Notes: generated by a model not told the origin, from the letters alone. A stretch of DNA of 64,000 nucleotides from Chamaea fasciata (GCA_029207755.1 JARCOQ010000006.1:5992846-6056845), one strand, 5' to 3'. Positions 1 to 9,322 are shown, numbered from the stretch's first letter. Program-made: numbers and translations.

Positions 1-67
1 AGGATTCTTTTTAAGGAAGAAAAGCTCCTTATGTTCAGAAATAATAAATGTTACTGTGCATTTGCAG

Positions 68-217
68 GAACCAGCGAATTCCAGGAGTTCACCCTAGAAC
101 TCCCAACAAGTTTAAGAAGTACAGCCGTAGGTCCTGGGACCAGCAGATCAGGCTGTGGAAGATAGCACTGCATGCCTGGGATCCTCCTGCTGAAGAAACC
201 TGGGATCTGCAGCCCGT
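68..217 (+). CDS. RNA-binding-domain exon of an SLBP-like paralogue (gene cut by window edge)
   Basis: This internal exon has acceptor TTTGCAG at 61-67 and donor GTATGT at 218. It is 150 bp, enters in phase 2 and leaves in phase 2, exactly like exon 6 of the intact SLBP at 13476-13625. It encodes the second half of the SLBP RNA-binding domain: [12 protein letters not shown], then [12 protein letters not shown], then [12 protein letters not shown]. The TPNK phospho-motif and the WDQQ/LWK core are intact. By hand, 118 of 150 bases match the downstream exon, with a 23-base identical run at its centre. Differences include IALHAW for VALHSW and a tail reading DLQPV instead of DLQEI. Exons for the first half of the domain must lie left of the window. 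I infer a functional paralogue because the reading frame and both splice sites are intact. It could instead be a recent pseudogene damaged outside the window. Confidence 0.85.
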
Positions 218-1031
218 GTATGTTAATATGGGTGAATTAAGTCAGGGCTTAAGGAATTTAAGCAGGGCTTTGTAGCTGCTTTAGAGTATTCCTGACTGGG
301 ATAAAAAAGATCAGACTCAAAAATGGGAGTCTTCTTGAATGTGCTGTTTTCCATTTGAATTCTGTTGTCTTCAAGATATTCCAGTTATTTAGTCTAAGTT
401 AATCTGCAGTCAGGTGTCACAGGGAGAAAGGCATTTGGTGTGCTTGCAGTAGTACATTCCCTTCCCTTTTGTGTTTACACTGGTGGGCACAAGGTAACAT
501 TACTTTAATGGAAAGTGAGGGACACAAGCAGAGATTTGGCGATTACTGTTCCTTGACTTTGATAACATTCCATCTTTCCTTTTCCTGATGTCAGTGGAAC
601 CACATGTCTCCTACAGCAACAATGTAAGAGGATTTGAGATGTTTAAGAAGATGAGAGAGAGATTTCTGTGCTCTCTGCGGGATGGTGGCAACTGTGTTCA
701 AGAAGGAAATATTTTTATCTTATCACAACTTTGTATTTCTGGAACAAGGCTAGCTCTGCTACTTAATGCCACCTTATACTTTACAAGATTTGGACCAGTA
801 AATTAGGAGGAGAAAAGTGAATGGAATTCTCTTAGCTGTGTTACTGCACTGTGTAGATAGTTTTACCTGTCTTATAACTGGTGTGTGGTAGAAGTTGTAG
901 TTTTTACATCATTTGGGTGTCATATGAGATGAACTGTTAATTATTACTGCAGCTGAACTGTTTTCTGTTTGGAGCGGTAAGTCAGGTGGGTAATTTTTTA
1001 AAGCTTTTCTTTTTTCCCTTCCTGTGTTTAG

Positions 1032-1169
1032 TAGTACAGAACCTTCAGGTAGCTCCCAGGAACAGTTCTGCAAAGATGAAGATGTTTCTGACTCCTTTGT
1101 GTTTGACGAAAAGCAGAAGAGAAATGAGTGTGAAGATGAATGCAGACAGACTGCCTACACACCTGAGAG
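1032..1169 (+). CDS. Candidate exon 7-like coding exon of the SLBP paralogue
   Basis: A pyrimidine-rich tract and TTTAG acceptor (to 1031) and an AG/GTATGAG donor at 1170 bound a 138 bp open segment. Joined to the preceding exon in phase 2 it reads [18 protein letters not shown], then [11 protein letters not shown], then [15 protein letters not shown]. The start resembles SLBP exon 7 ([12 protein letters not shown]), the acidic serine-rich stretch after the RNA-binding domain. The PVDL tetrapeptide that follows DLQEI in SLBP is absent. The final part (SFxFxxxKxxR...CR...ER) resembles the exon at 2813-2926, hinting at an internal duplication. The residue match is modest, so the exon rests mostly on splice sites, open frame and phase. 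Confidence 0.6.
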
Positions 1170-1814
1170 GTATGAGAGAAAACTTCTGTGCTTAACTTCA
1201 GGAAATAATTCAGTACATGTCAGTGCTTTTAGGTTTTTGTAGGAAATGTTTCCTGTGGAAGGGCAATTAATACTCAGCTTTGAAGTTTGACACTTTTGCT
1301 GTTGAATGTAATCCGTCAGAAGTGCAGAGCATTGAATATGGAAAAATCACCAGCATAGCAGAATTACATGATTTAACAGAAGGAAATGCAGTGGTTTTTC
1401 AAATTCTCAGTTTATACAGCAGAGTACTGAGATTTCTTTAACCATTGCTGGAATGTTCTGAAAGTAGGGGAGCTTTTTCAGAAGCAGGAATCCCCATCCT
1501 TAAGTATTGTGCCTTTCTGCAGAACAGCAGGGACACTGACTGGGACAGGCACTTCCCTGTTTACTGAAATATCTTGTCCTGGAGGGATGTGTGTGGAGCT
1601 CAAAATGCTTTTGCTTTCAAAATGTGAGTGATTTGCTCAGTGTTCCACTGTGTGACTAAAGAATCTTACCTCAAAAGAAAACTTCCTCTGTAGCATATGC
1701 CATTATTTAGCAGAACACTGATAAACATTTATACATAAATAAAAAATGTTACATGTGTAAAATCTATTTTTGTAGTTCCTGTTCTCCCGATTCTTCTCCA
1801 GTATGGAAACGCAG

Positions 1815-1892
1815 AAAAAGAAACAATTCTGACTCTTCTGTGGTTTCAGAGAGCAAAAACCATTATCTGCAGATGTATCACACACTGGAAAG
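1815..1892 (+). CDS. Candidate small exon of the SLBP paralogue
   Basis: Two acceptors lie 13 nt apart: CTCCAG ending at 1801 and ACGCAG ending at 1814. The second keeps the phase-2 reading frame of the upstream exon and gives [13 protein letters not shown], then [13 protein letters not shown], ending at AG/GTATGAC. The first acceptor would give a short tail ending in TGA after about ten residues. The exon is basic then serine-rich, with no domain I can name. A faint likeness to the basic stretch of SLBP exon 2 ([12 protein letters not shown]) is not enough to assign it. The stronger pyrimidine tract belongs to the first acceptor, so termination of the protein here is a real alternative. Confidence 0.4.
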
Positions 1893-2293
1893 GTATGACA
1901 TGAATCTCCATGTGGGAATTCATTGATACTATGACCTGACTTTTGGAATATAACTGGTATTTTTCCCTCCCTTTGTTAACAGCTTTAATTTTATCTAAAT
2001 GTGTGCAATTTAATGAGGAAGGAAAATCATGTCAGAATAATTGTGCTGTATGATAGCAAATATTTACAGTGCTCCATTGCAAAGTGTCAGAAGACACAGC
2101 ATAGGTTGTATTTTGTGTGTAGATTTAGGCCACACTAAGGATTTTGACAGTTTAAGTAGACATTTCACACTAACCTTCATAAAAGTGTTTATACAGGTAC
2201 TGTTTCTTCTCTCTACTTAGTCCCCTTCTGAAAAATTAAGAGGAACTGTGTTATTACAGTGCATGGATTCAGACATTTTCATTTTCTTTCCAG

Positions 2294-2401
2294 CCTTACT
2301 GACTCAGGACCTAAGGAGGCTTTTTCAAAGTGCTCAGAGTGGGAAGCCTTTGGTGAAAAAGATGAAGTAATGGCAGTAGAACAAAGTATAGAAATAACAA
2401 G
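2294..2401 (+). CDS. Candidate exon resembling SLBP exon 3 (SLIP1-binding-type module)
   Basis: Acceptor TTTCTTTCCAG (to 2293) and donor AG/GTAAAT at 2402 bound 108 bp, phase 2-2 and fully open. It encodes [18 protein letters not shown], then [10 protein letters not shown] and EQSIEITR. Beside SLBP exon 3 ([33 protein letters not shown]), the S-x-C-x-(D/E)-W core, the following acidic run and the ending I-x-R line up without gaps in the core. In SLBP this exon carries the translation-activation element that contacts SLIP1, and it precedes the RNA-binding domain. Here it lies 2 kb after an RNA-binding exon. The phosphodegron TTP is not kept (LTD). I am fairly sure of the homology and less sure whether the exon belongs to the same transcript as 68-217. 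Confidence 0.65.
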
Positions 2402-2812
2402 GTAAATACCCCAGTGGTCATGTTGTTATTTCTGTTTATTGCTTATGCTGTAAAGGTGTCCTTGTCTTTTCTTTTTAATCTTTCCTTCACTGGTTACTAT
2501 TGCGCTTTTTTTTTTTTTTTTTTTTTGCCTTCTTACATTTCCTCCAGCACGTGGTACGTTCAGTTGTTATTTCTATTCTTTGAGTTTATTTGGCTTTTTA
2601 AAGTCTAACTCTCCATCTGTTGCTTTCTGCTGTCTCTGCCATCCCAGGTAATGCTGTAAAATGATGAGCCCCTTTCACACTCTGTCTTGTGGAAAGAATT
2701 GGAAGTTTGCCTCTCACTTCCTCAGCCTGGGAACTGGAAGCTTCCTCTCTGTCTCCCTAGAGATTAAGTTGTTTTGTAGTGACAGCAATGATAGTTGTTT
2801 GTTTTTATGCAG

Positions 2813-2926
2813 TGACCCGATTCCAGCCAGTTGTTCTTCAGGGTGGAACAATCCAAAACAGAAGAAATCCAGCTTCTTTCTGCCTGACAGCAAGACTTGC
2901 AGAGATGCAGACTGCAGGCTGGAGAG
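2813..2926 (+). CDS. Candidate exon of the SLBP paralogue, possibly exon 2-like or terminal
   Basis: Acceptor TTTTTATGCAG (to 2812) and donor AG/GTATCAA bound 114 bp, phase 2-2 and open. It reads SDPIPASCSSGWNNPKQKK, then FFLPDSKTCRDADCRLER. A tryptophan followed by a lysine cluster and the ending D-C-R-L-E-R recall SLBP exon 2 (RWAQARKR ... EDSRLD). If the donor is not used, the frame runs on to a TAA at 3006-3008, and a canonical AATAAA with a GT-rich downstream element follows at 3199. This could therefore be the last exon of one transcript form. No domain is recognisable beyond these similarities. Confidence 0.5.
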
Positions 2927-3198
2927 GTATCAAATGCAGCTCGTCAGTTGGGGTTTGAGGGATATTTTTGCATATTATTTTAGAAGCTTAGTTGCTTTCT
3001 TGCTGTAATTCAATCCAAGCATTTATTATAAACATTTAACTTTTAATTTTTATTTAGCTATTTTTTACTATTTGTCTTAGGGATGCATTGATCAATATTT
3101 ATATGCTGTGTGGTAAAATTGTATCCTTATGTTTTCATGTTATAGTCTGTGTCAGTGTAAATGTATTGTAGCTGTATTTAGTATTTAAAAGTTACCAT

Positions 3199-3204
3199 AA
3201 TAAA
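3199..3204 (+). promoter_or_regulatory. Candidate poly(A) signal of the SLBP paralogue
   Basis: AATAAA is followed within about 20 bases by a T/G-rich stretch (TTTGGGTTTTGGGTGTTTTT), the usual layout of a vertebrate cleavage site. It lies 190 bases after the TAA at 3006-3008 that would end the read-through form of the 2813 exon. Its use would exclude the exon at 3247. Confidence 0.45.
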
Positions 3205-3246
3205 GCCACTTAGTCTTTGGGTTTTGGGTGTTTTTCTTAATTGTAG

Positions 3247-3360
3247 GCTTAAACTTTGTAGCAGCTTATTGGAAGGACATCAGTCAGAATACCCTGGCAG
3301 AGGATGGGAAAGTGCAAATGCTGAAGATAGAATATTGAGGAAAAAAATCTAAATATCAAG
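3247..3360 (+). pseudogene. Exon 3-like segment with in-frame stop (terminal exon or decayed exon)
   Basis: Acceptor TTAATTGTAG and donor AG/GTGAGT bound a 114 bp phase 2-2 unit. It reads LKLCSSLLEGHQSEYPGRG, then WESANAEDRILRKKI, then TAA at 3350-3352. The tryptophan followed by an A-E-D acidic run recalls SLBP exon 3 ([11 protein letters not shown]) and the exon at 2294-2401. The stop falls about 8 bases before the donor, and the phase is still conserved across it. Either this is the true C-terminus with an intron just after the stop, or the exon decayed from an exon 3 duplicate. The resemblance is weak outside the W-x(2-3)-A-x-x-(E/D) core. Confidence 0.4.
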
Positions 3361-4121
3361 GTGAGTTTGTGCTGAGTACCTGCTTGATCTGGTCTGTTTC
3401 AGTAGCCCATCCACGTTGTCATTCTACAGAATCCAACTGTTCAGTTCAGGCAGATCAGTTTCTCTTTTATTTTATCAGTGTTTTATCCATCCTCTTGCAC
3501 TTAACACAGCACCTTAACTAAAAGATCTAATGCTTCAGACTTACTAAATTGAAATTGTTACCTGTCAACCAGAAAATGTTTTTATGTCTCAAATGAAAAG
3601 TGCCAAGTTTTTTAAGTATTTCAGTAGCATCTTTTCTGTCTTTTAATATTTTTGTGATGAAGTCACAACTTGGCGTTTGTAGCAGTAGATTTTAGTGAAA
3701 ATTTTCTCTTGGACTGTAGATTCCTGTGGTGCATTAATAGGATGGTAATCCTATTAATAGGTAATCCGCGTCAAACAGATTTTATTAGCATTTAGTCTTT
3801 TGTGTAATTAGATTGTCTTTGATCTAGCTCTGAAACATGGACTAGTATATAACTGTCTGTTAAACAGTGATCTTTGAATATTTTGCCTTATAAAACTCAT
3901 TAAGAATATGGCCAAATTAGTTTGACACTTAGATTTTGGATTAAAGCAATGTGAAGAAAAGGCCGCTACAGCTTTTAAAAATTTGTGCCAGTGGCATTTT
4001 TCTTTTGACTTTATTGATTTTTAATTTAAGTTCTTTGAGCATGAATAAGATTTAACATCCATCCACTTTTCTGAAGTGCTAATTCAATATTTGAAAATAT
4101 CTAGTCTCTCTTTGTATATAG

Positions 4122-4239
4122 AAGTATTGAAGAAAGAATTTCCTCCTGTGACAGAAAAAGACTTGAAGAATAGGGATCAGTAGTCTGGGATCAGCAGATC
4201 AAGTCTTGGAAAACTGGTGCTGTCATGTAGGATCTGCAC
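4122..4239 (+). pseudogene. Relic of an SLBP RNA-binding-domain exon
   Basis: Just after a TATATAG acceptor-like site the sequence follows the RNA-binding exon with many changes. The best part reads W-D-Q-Q-I-K-S-W-K, equal to [13 protein letters not shown] with one change. Before it, E-E-stop-G-S-V-V stands for K-K-Y-S-R-R-S (TAC to TAG), and after it a second TAG falls in the HxWDPP region. Upstream, GAATTTCCTCCTGTGACAG aligns to the part of the exon encoding RIPGVHPRT, with a small deletion. At least two in-frame stops make it non-coding. It is a third copy of this exon within 14 kb. Confidence 0.7.
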
Positions 4240-5158
4240 TAAAAGAGGAAGAGATTTACAGTCAGCATATGAGCAATCGACATAAGGTGAAATTATTCAG
4301 GTAAAAGAAGCATCTGCATCACAGTTAAGAGCCTTTCTGGTTTCCAATAGTTGATATTTAGCTTTTTTTGCAGTGGTCTTTGTTGTAAATAAGGCTGTAT
4401 TAAGGAGTGTCTAAATTCAGTGGGTTTGTAATCGCTTGTTCTAATTGAGAAAAAAGCTCTGCTAGATGTAGAATGTACAAAGTGAATTAAATACCTTCTC
4501 TGTGGAGCAACACGTTGGTTTTCTGGGATGGAAAGATCAGTATTTAGAGCAATAATACCTTTAACCTTGGCTTTTTAGGTGTGATGAGCTCTCACTCTCA
4601 AATTTCAGGAAATTTATCTGTGGAAGTTTAATCTTGCTTGAAACCCAGATAGTGGTTTACATGGTAGAATTCCACACTACCTTGCCTTTTGCTAAAAGAA
4701 AATTTCTGTCTTAAACAGGAATAAATGTGAATGTATCTGGTTGCTTTCTAGGAGAAAACCTGAGTCAATAGAATACTTAAGATATGGCAGAAATTTTTTA
4801 ATTAGAATTGAGATAAAAGTCTGTTTTATGAATTAATAATGATATTTAGATGAAAACGATGCAAGGCGTTGGGAAAAATATGCTCAGCTGCTTCCTTTTC
4901 TCTCTGACAAATACTTTAGGAGTGTAGAGTATCTAGTACTGTATTTTTTTCAGTAATTTATGTTCTCAAAATATTCATACTAGCTGTAACATTTCTTTTA
5001 GTAGGAACATTTTGTGTTTCTCCTTTATACTGTGCTATAAGCTCACAATATGCAGTGCTCTCTTCCTTTTACTGCTACAGTAACACTACAGCTATAAAGA
5101 GGAAATGTTTTGTTGTTAATGCCTGGATATAGCACATCTATAAAATGCTGTTACCTGC

Positions 5159-5657
5159 TTTTTTTTTTTTTTTTTTTTTTTTTTGTTTAGGTTTCTCCAG
5201 ATCTTTATAAGGATAGATTGTTTTCTGCAAGCTGTGCCTCAAGTGTAAAACTTCAGATTTCATGAAGCCTGTGCTGCAATGACAATGGATGTTTCTTAAA
5301 GCTTTTGTGAGGACATTTCTGCTGTGCCTGCCTTGGCAAGCGACATGTGCATTATATTTCAAAGGCTGCTTCAGGTGATGGATCCTGCCATTCCCTCTGG
5401 AGATCGTGTTCCTCAGAGTGTGTTGATGTTTCATCAGTGAATCACTCCAGTGTCGAGTTAGACTGAAGAATGCAGCTCCTCCAACCAATGAACCCCCTCT
5501 GCTCCACTGGACCAGACCTGGACATCCAGCCTGAAGAACTGCTTCAAAAGAATAGATAATTTCAGCCTTCCTCCAGTCATTAAAGACAAGCTGTTCATAA
5601 CTTTTGGACTATTCATTGTTCTCTGAGATGTATTAAGCTGGCATTTGCCTAAGCCAG
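5159..5657 (+). other. Possible non-coding exon behind a 26-T tract
   Basis: An uninterrupted run of 26 T (5159-5184) followed by GTTTAG makes an extreme polypyrimidine/acceptor signal. A perfect donor, CCAG/GTGAGA, sits at 5658. The 467 bases between have no long + strand reading frame. If transcribed this would be a 3' UTR or lncRNA exon downstream of the paralogue. The T run could equally be the poly(A) tail of an old minus-strand retroposon. No protein similarity was seen. Confidence 0.25.
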
Positions 5658-5659
5658 GT

Positions 5660-8600
5660 GAGAGAAGAGAAAGGAAAGATAGATGGTTTATCAAAATCAG
5701 ATTTTTTTTTCTTTTTAAGGGGCTGAGTGACTGTTAGAACAGCAGCACAGCTTAAACACCTGGATTTTGCTTTTGCGTGTGTTGCAGCCAAAGAGCTACT
5801 CTACAGTTAAAGAGTAGGAGAGGATGCATTCAGTGCCTGTTGTTCCTATAACTATTGGGGATGAATAGCAGTATTTGCAGGTGTGGAGCTGCTCTTGTCC
5901 AGGCTAAGGGTTGTGATGGTGTTGGGATAGGCTCTCCTTTTACTCTGCTAGCACTGTGTGCAGAAGTTTGAAGTGAGAGCTATGGCTACAGTGGTTTAGA
6001 CTAAATTAATGTGCCAGTTACAGGAATTTTACAGTCCTTGTGTAGCATGTACTGGGATACCAATGTCTGCTAGAGCTGGGAGTTGTCTCTCTGCAGGAGT
6101 TTGGTTTTGCTTTCCCTTGCTGTGGGGCTGGCAGTCCCCAGGGCCAAGAGCCCATTGTGCTGCTGATGGGAGAAAACTGCTTCCTCAGAAACTACTCTCA
6201 CTCCCAAAATGTTATTTCCAGACTTGCTCAGGCATTGTTGCCCAGCACAGGGGTGTATCAGTCACACACCACAGAGCACAGTGAGTGTGTGTACAAGGGA
6301 CACATCTGTACAGCACTTTTCTAAGAGGTAATATTTAGAACCTTCTTGTTCCAGTGTGCATGTTTCCTTGTGATTTATGATGATTGTAAATAAGGGAATG
6401 TGTTACATTTTTGGCAATTTGCCTTTATGCAGAAGAATTAAAGACTTTAACTTTAAAAATCCTTGTTAGTCTGCTTTTGCAGTTGTGTTGTCAGTTTGAT
6501 TATAAAAGGAATATGTGGGTTCAGTACTCCTTTCTTCTTTGTTTTATGGTGTTTAGTTTGTGTAGTGATTTTGGATTTTTAGCCCTTGCTGAAAGCGGAA
6601 AGGAGGAGTCTTCAGAGGTTAAAATTAGACTCTTGAAGGCAGTTTACAATTCTGGTTTTGTCCAGCCCCTCAGTTTGTTTAGGGCAATCATAAGTTAGTA
6701 GAAGGGAGCAGCTGAAGTCCCAGCACCCATTCTGCCATGGAAAGGTGTCCTACTGGAGAAGATGAAACTGCTAGGTGAGAATAATAGGTTGCTGAGAAAT
6801 ACTTAAACTCATCTTAAGTATTTTATGAGTATTAAGAGCCTTTAAGCTTTTGCCTATGATGGACAGCCTGCAGTGGATTTAGGGATATATCCATAGTATT
6901 TGCAATTCAGCAGTCCTTAAAAGATCTTTGTATTTCTTTGTTGAAGATGTTAGACTAGACATAGCATAACCAGTCTGCCTGTGGCAGTTAAATTTTGGGC
7001 AGATTTATTCCCTAGTCCAGATTCTGTGTGCATGAACAAGCTCTGGTAGCACAAAGGAAGGAATAAAACAGCAGATGAAGTTTGAGGTCTGCTAAAGTCA
7101 TTTCATGCAGTGCTGCCACTGGATGTAGAATCATCCTGTGTTCTAATTAGTAACCTCATTAGTCTAAACAGTGCAGTCAAAATTGGAATGCAGCCTGTCC
7201 ATGCACTTGTTTACCCACGCAGACTGTCTGACACAGAGTTTACAACTAAGGTAAGCAAAGCAGAAGTCTGGCACTCTGCCCCCAGTTTTTCCTTTAATTT
7301 TACCCAACTTAATTAAATCTCCTCTGCACAAATCTCTGCTCAGTTTGTAATTAAGACAAAATATACCCTGAACTTCAGCAGACAGGTTTCAGTTTCTCCC
7401 TAGAAGTGACATCTTCTGTTGGCATGCTTTCCACTGGGATAACCTCCTTACAGATGATACATTATCTGTGCTTGTGGAAACCGTCTTTCGCTGGCAGTTC
7501 TGGAAGGCCACAGGTTGTGTGTACTATATTTTGTTTGTAAAACTCCTTTGAGGTCACAGCTGAGGATATCTCCTCCCCTTAAATTCCCACCGTGGTCTGA
7601 AACTGCTTTACTGAAGGATTTTTGTTGCTGATGAGGACAGAAAGATGCAGTGCAGCTGTAATCCCTGAGCTGTGTCCCAGCAGGTAGTTCTGCTGGATAA
7701 ACTGAATTTAATTTGTAGATAATGTTGTGCTGAAAGTACTGTGTGGCTTCCAGGCTGTAGCTGTCCTCTGTCTGCCTTGCTTGGCCGTGTTCAGGTAAAC
7801 ATGCTGTTCTAGCTTATGCCAGAGCCAGGCTGAAGGGAGGGGAGTTTGTGCATATTTAGAACCTCTGCCGTTACTTCAAGGATGACCTTGGTTCAAGAAC
7901 ACAGATCTGTTTTCCACAGCAGTGTGTGGAAAAGGAGAGGTGCCAGCAGAGCAGACTTTTCTGCAGGAATGTGGATGTTCATGCAGATGCCACACAGAAG
8001 ATGTGAGTTTGTACAAAATTTACTACAGTAAGGCCAGACAAGAGGAATGGAATTTTAAAAGTAAATCCCTTCATGCATAGCAAGGCTGAAGTGCATCTGT
8101 ATTTAAAAAAAACCAAACCAAACAAAACAAAAAACAAAAAACCCACAAAAAAACACCACCTGTTACTGTGTGCTCAGAAAGTTTCTCCAAAACCATTGCT
8201 GCACTTCGGTAGTTGCTTTTGTTTTAAGGTGATTAGAAAAACCCACCAAACAAATTTTTGTTTGCTACTTCTGCCATCTGTTTTATTAGATGTGCTACTT
8301 GGAGACCTAGTTTAGTGATGGACTTAGCAGTGCCTTGTTAATAATGGTTGTACTTGATCTTAGAGGGCTCTTCCAAACATAATCAACCTGTAATTGTAAG
8401 ACTTTGTCAACCTAATCCTGCGATTGTAGGGCCAGAAGAAAACCATCTCTCTCAAGTGTCCCACTAGCCTTGAAGCTGCAAATGTGTTACTGTTTAACGC
8501 TGTTTGTGTTCTGCCGGAGTTCTTCAGGTAGTTTCTAAATTGCTGTTCTAAAATGTGAGTGTATGCCCAATAGCAGGATGAACGGGATCTCACTGTGCAT

Positions 8601-8870
8601 GCATGTGCAAGTAAAAACCCCAGGAAGGTACACGAGCCAAGGCATAGCCACCTCGCGTCATTTACCCAACCTTCTTCACTATTGATACGAGATTTAATGC
8701 CGCGTCATTGGGAAATGTATGTGGTAACCGTCTGGCATGGGGTTTGAACCGGCCCTTAAAATACCCTGTACGCTTCATCGACTGTACAGCCATGCGGGGA
8801 CCGTCATCCTTCATATTTAAATCGCTGGGATTTGTATTTTTCTTTTTGTTTGGGCTGGGTTTTTTTTTTC
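5660..8870. other. Spacer between the SLBP-like paralogue and SLBP
   Basis: About 3.2 kb of AT-rich sequence with no supported gene. Short reading frames on either strand have no recognisable motifs. A short stretch near 6580-6620 (TTTTTAG then AAAGCGGAAAGGAGGAGTCTTC) faintly resembles SLBP exon 4, which ends in RERKSSSG. It is too short to call. No TMEM129-like coding sequence, the upstream neighbour of SLBP in human, is visible here. Confidence 0.5.
8105..8158 (+). repeat. A/C-rich simple repeat
   Basis: The stretch is almost only A and C on the + strand, built of AAAC, AAACC and AAAAAC units. It is one of four such tracts in the window (also near 37.9, 44.0 and 48.9 kb), all with A/C on the + strand. 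Confidence 0.8.
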
Positions 8871-8899
8871 CTGTTTCACGTGAATCCCGCCGCCACCGC

Positions 8900-8907
8900 G
8901 CGCCAAA
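8900..8907 (-). promoter_or_regulatory. E2F-type site
   Basis: GCGCCAAA is the reverse complement of TTTGGCGC and fits the E2F consensus TTTSSCGC exactly. It sits at the upstream edge of the SLBP CpG island. E2F control fits a gene needed at S-phase entry. Binding itself is inferred. Confidence 0.5.
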
Positions 8908-9171
8908 ACCGCGCGCCGCCGCGCTCGATTCTCCCGCCAACACGCCCCGGGGGCGGGGCCGGGCGGAGCGGGCTGAGCCATTAGCCTGGCGGGGGGGTGG
9001 GGGATGTGTGTGAGCGCCGAAGGGCGCGTGGCGGCCGCTGCGCTTTCCCGCTGCCCCCCCCTCCGCACCTGTCCCCGTGGAGGCGCCCCGCGGGGAGGCG
9101 GAGCGGGCGGAGTCGCTCAGCGCCGGCGGGAGATGCGAAGGGGCTGAGCGGGAAGGCGGCAGCGCTTCCTC

Positions 9172-9292
9172 GGCTCTGCCTCACCACCCGGCTCTGTCTC
9201 ACCGCCCGCCTCAGCTGCTCTCGCCTGCCGGTCCCTCACCGCCCGGCTCTCCTTCACCGCCCGCCTCAGCTCCCTGCGCCCGGCTCTGCCTC
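9172..9292 (+). repeat. Imperfect tandem repeat in the SLBP 5' UTR
   Basis: About four to five imperfect copies of a GC-rich unit of the type GGCTCTGYCTCACCGCCC, interspersed with CGCCTCAGCT, lie immediately upstream of the start codon. The repeat is C/T-rich on the mRNA strand. It probably varies in length between individuals. Confidence 0.6.
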
Positions 9293-9322
9293 CAGCCCTC
9301 CCTCCCGAGGATACCCCGCGCC

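Larger units (their letters stand above)
8876..9322 (+). promoter_or_regulatory. SLBP: SLBP CpG-island promoter and 5' UTR
   Basis: Base composition switches abruptly from AT-rich to very GC- and CpG-rich at about 8880, and the island continues through exon 1 to about 9560. There is no TATA box, as expected of a CpG-island promoter. It contains a perfect E2F-type element at 8900, a second CCCGCC motif near 8934, and G-runs at 8984-9003. The transcription start cannot be fixed from sequence; somewhere in 9000-9170 is likely. A four-codon upstream reading frame (ATG at 9133, TGA at 9145-9147) would sit in the 5' UTR if transcription starts above it. Confidence 0.75.
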
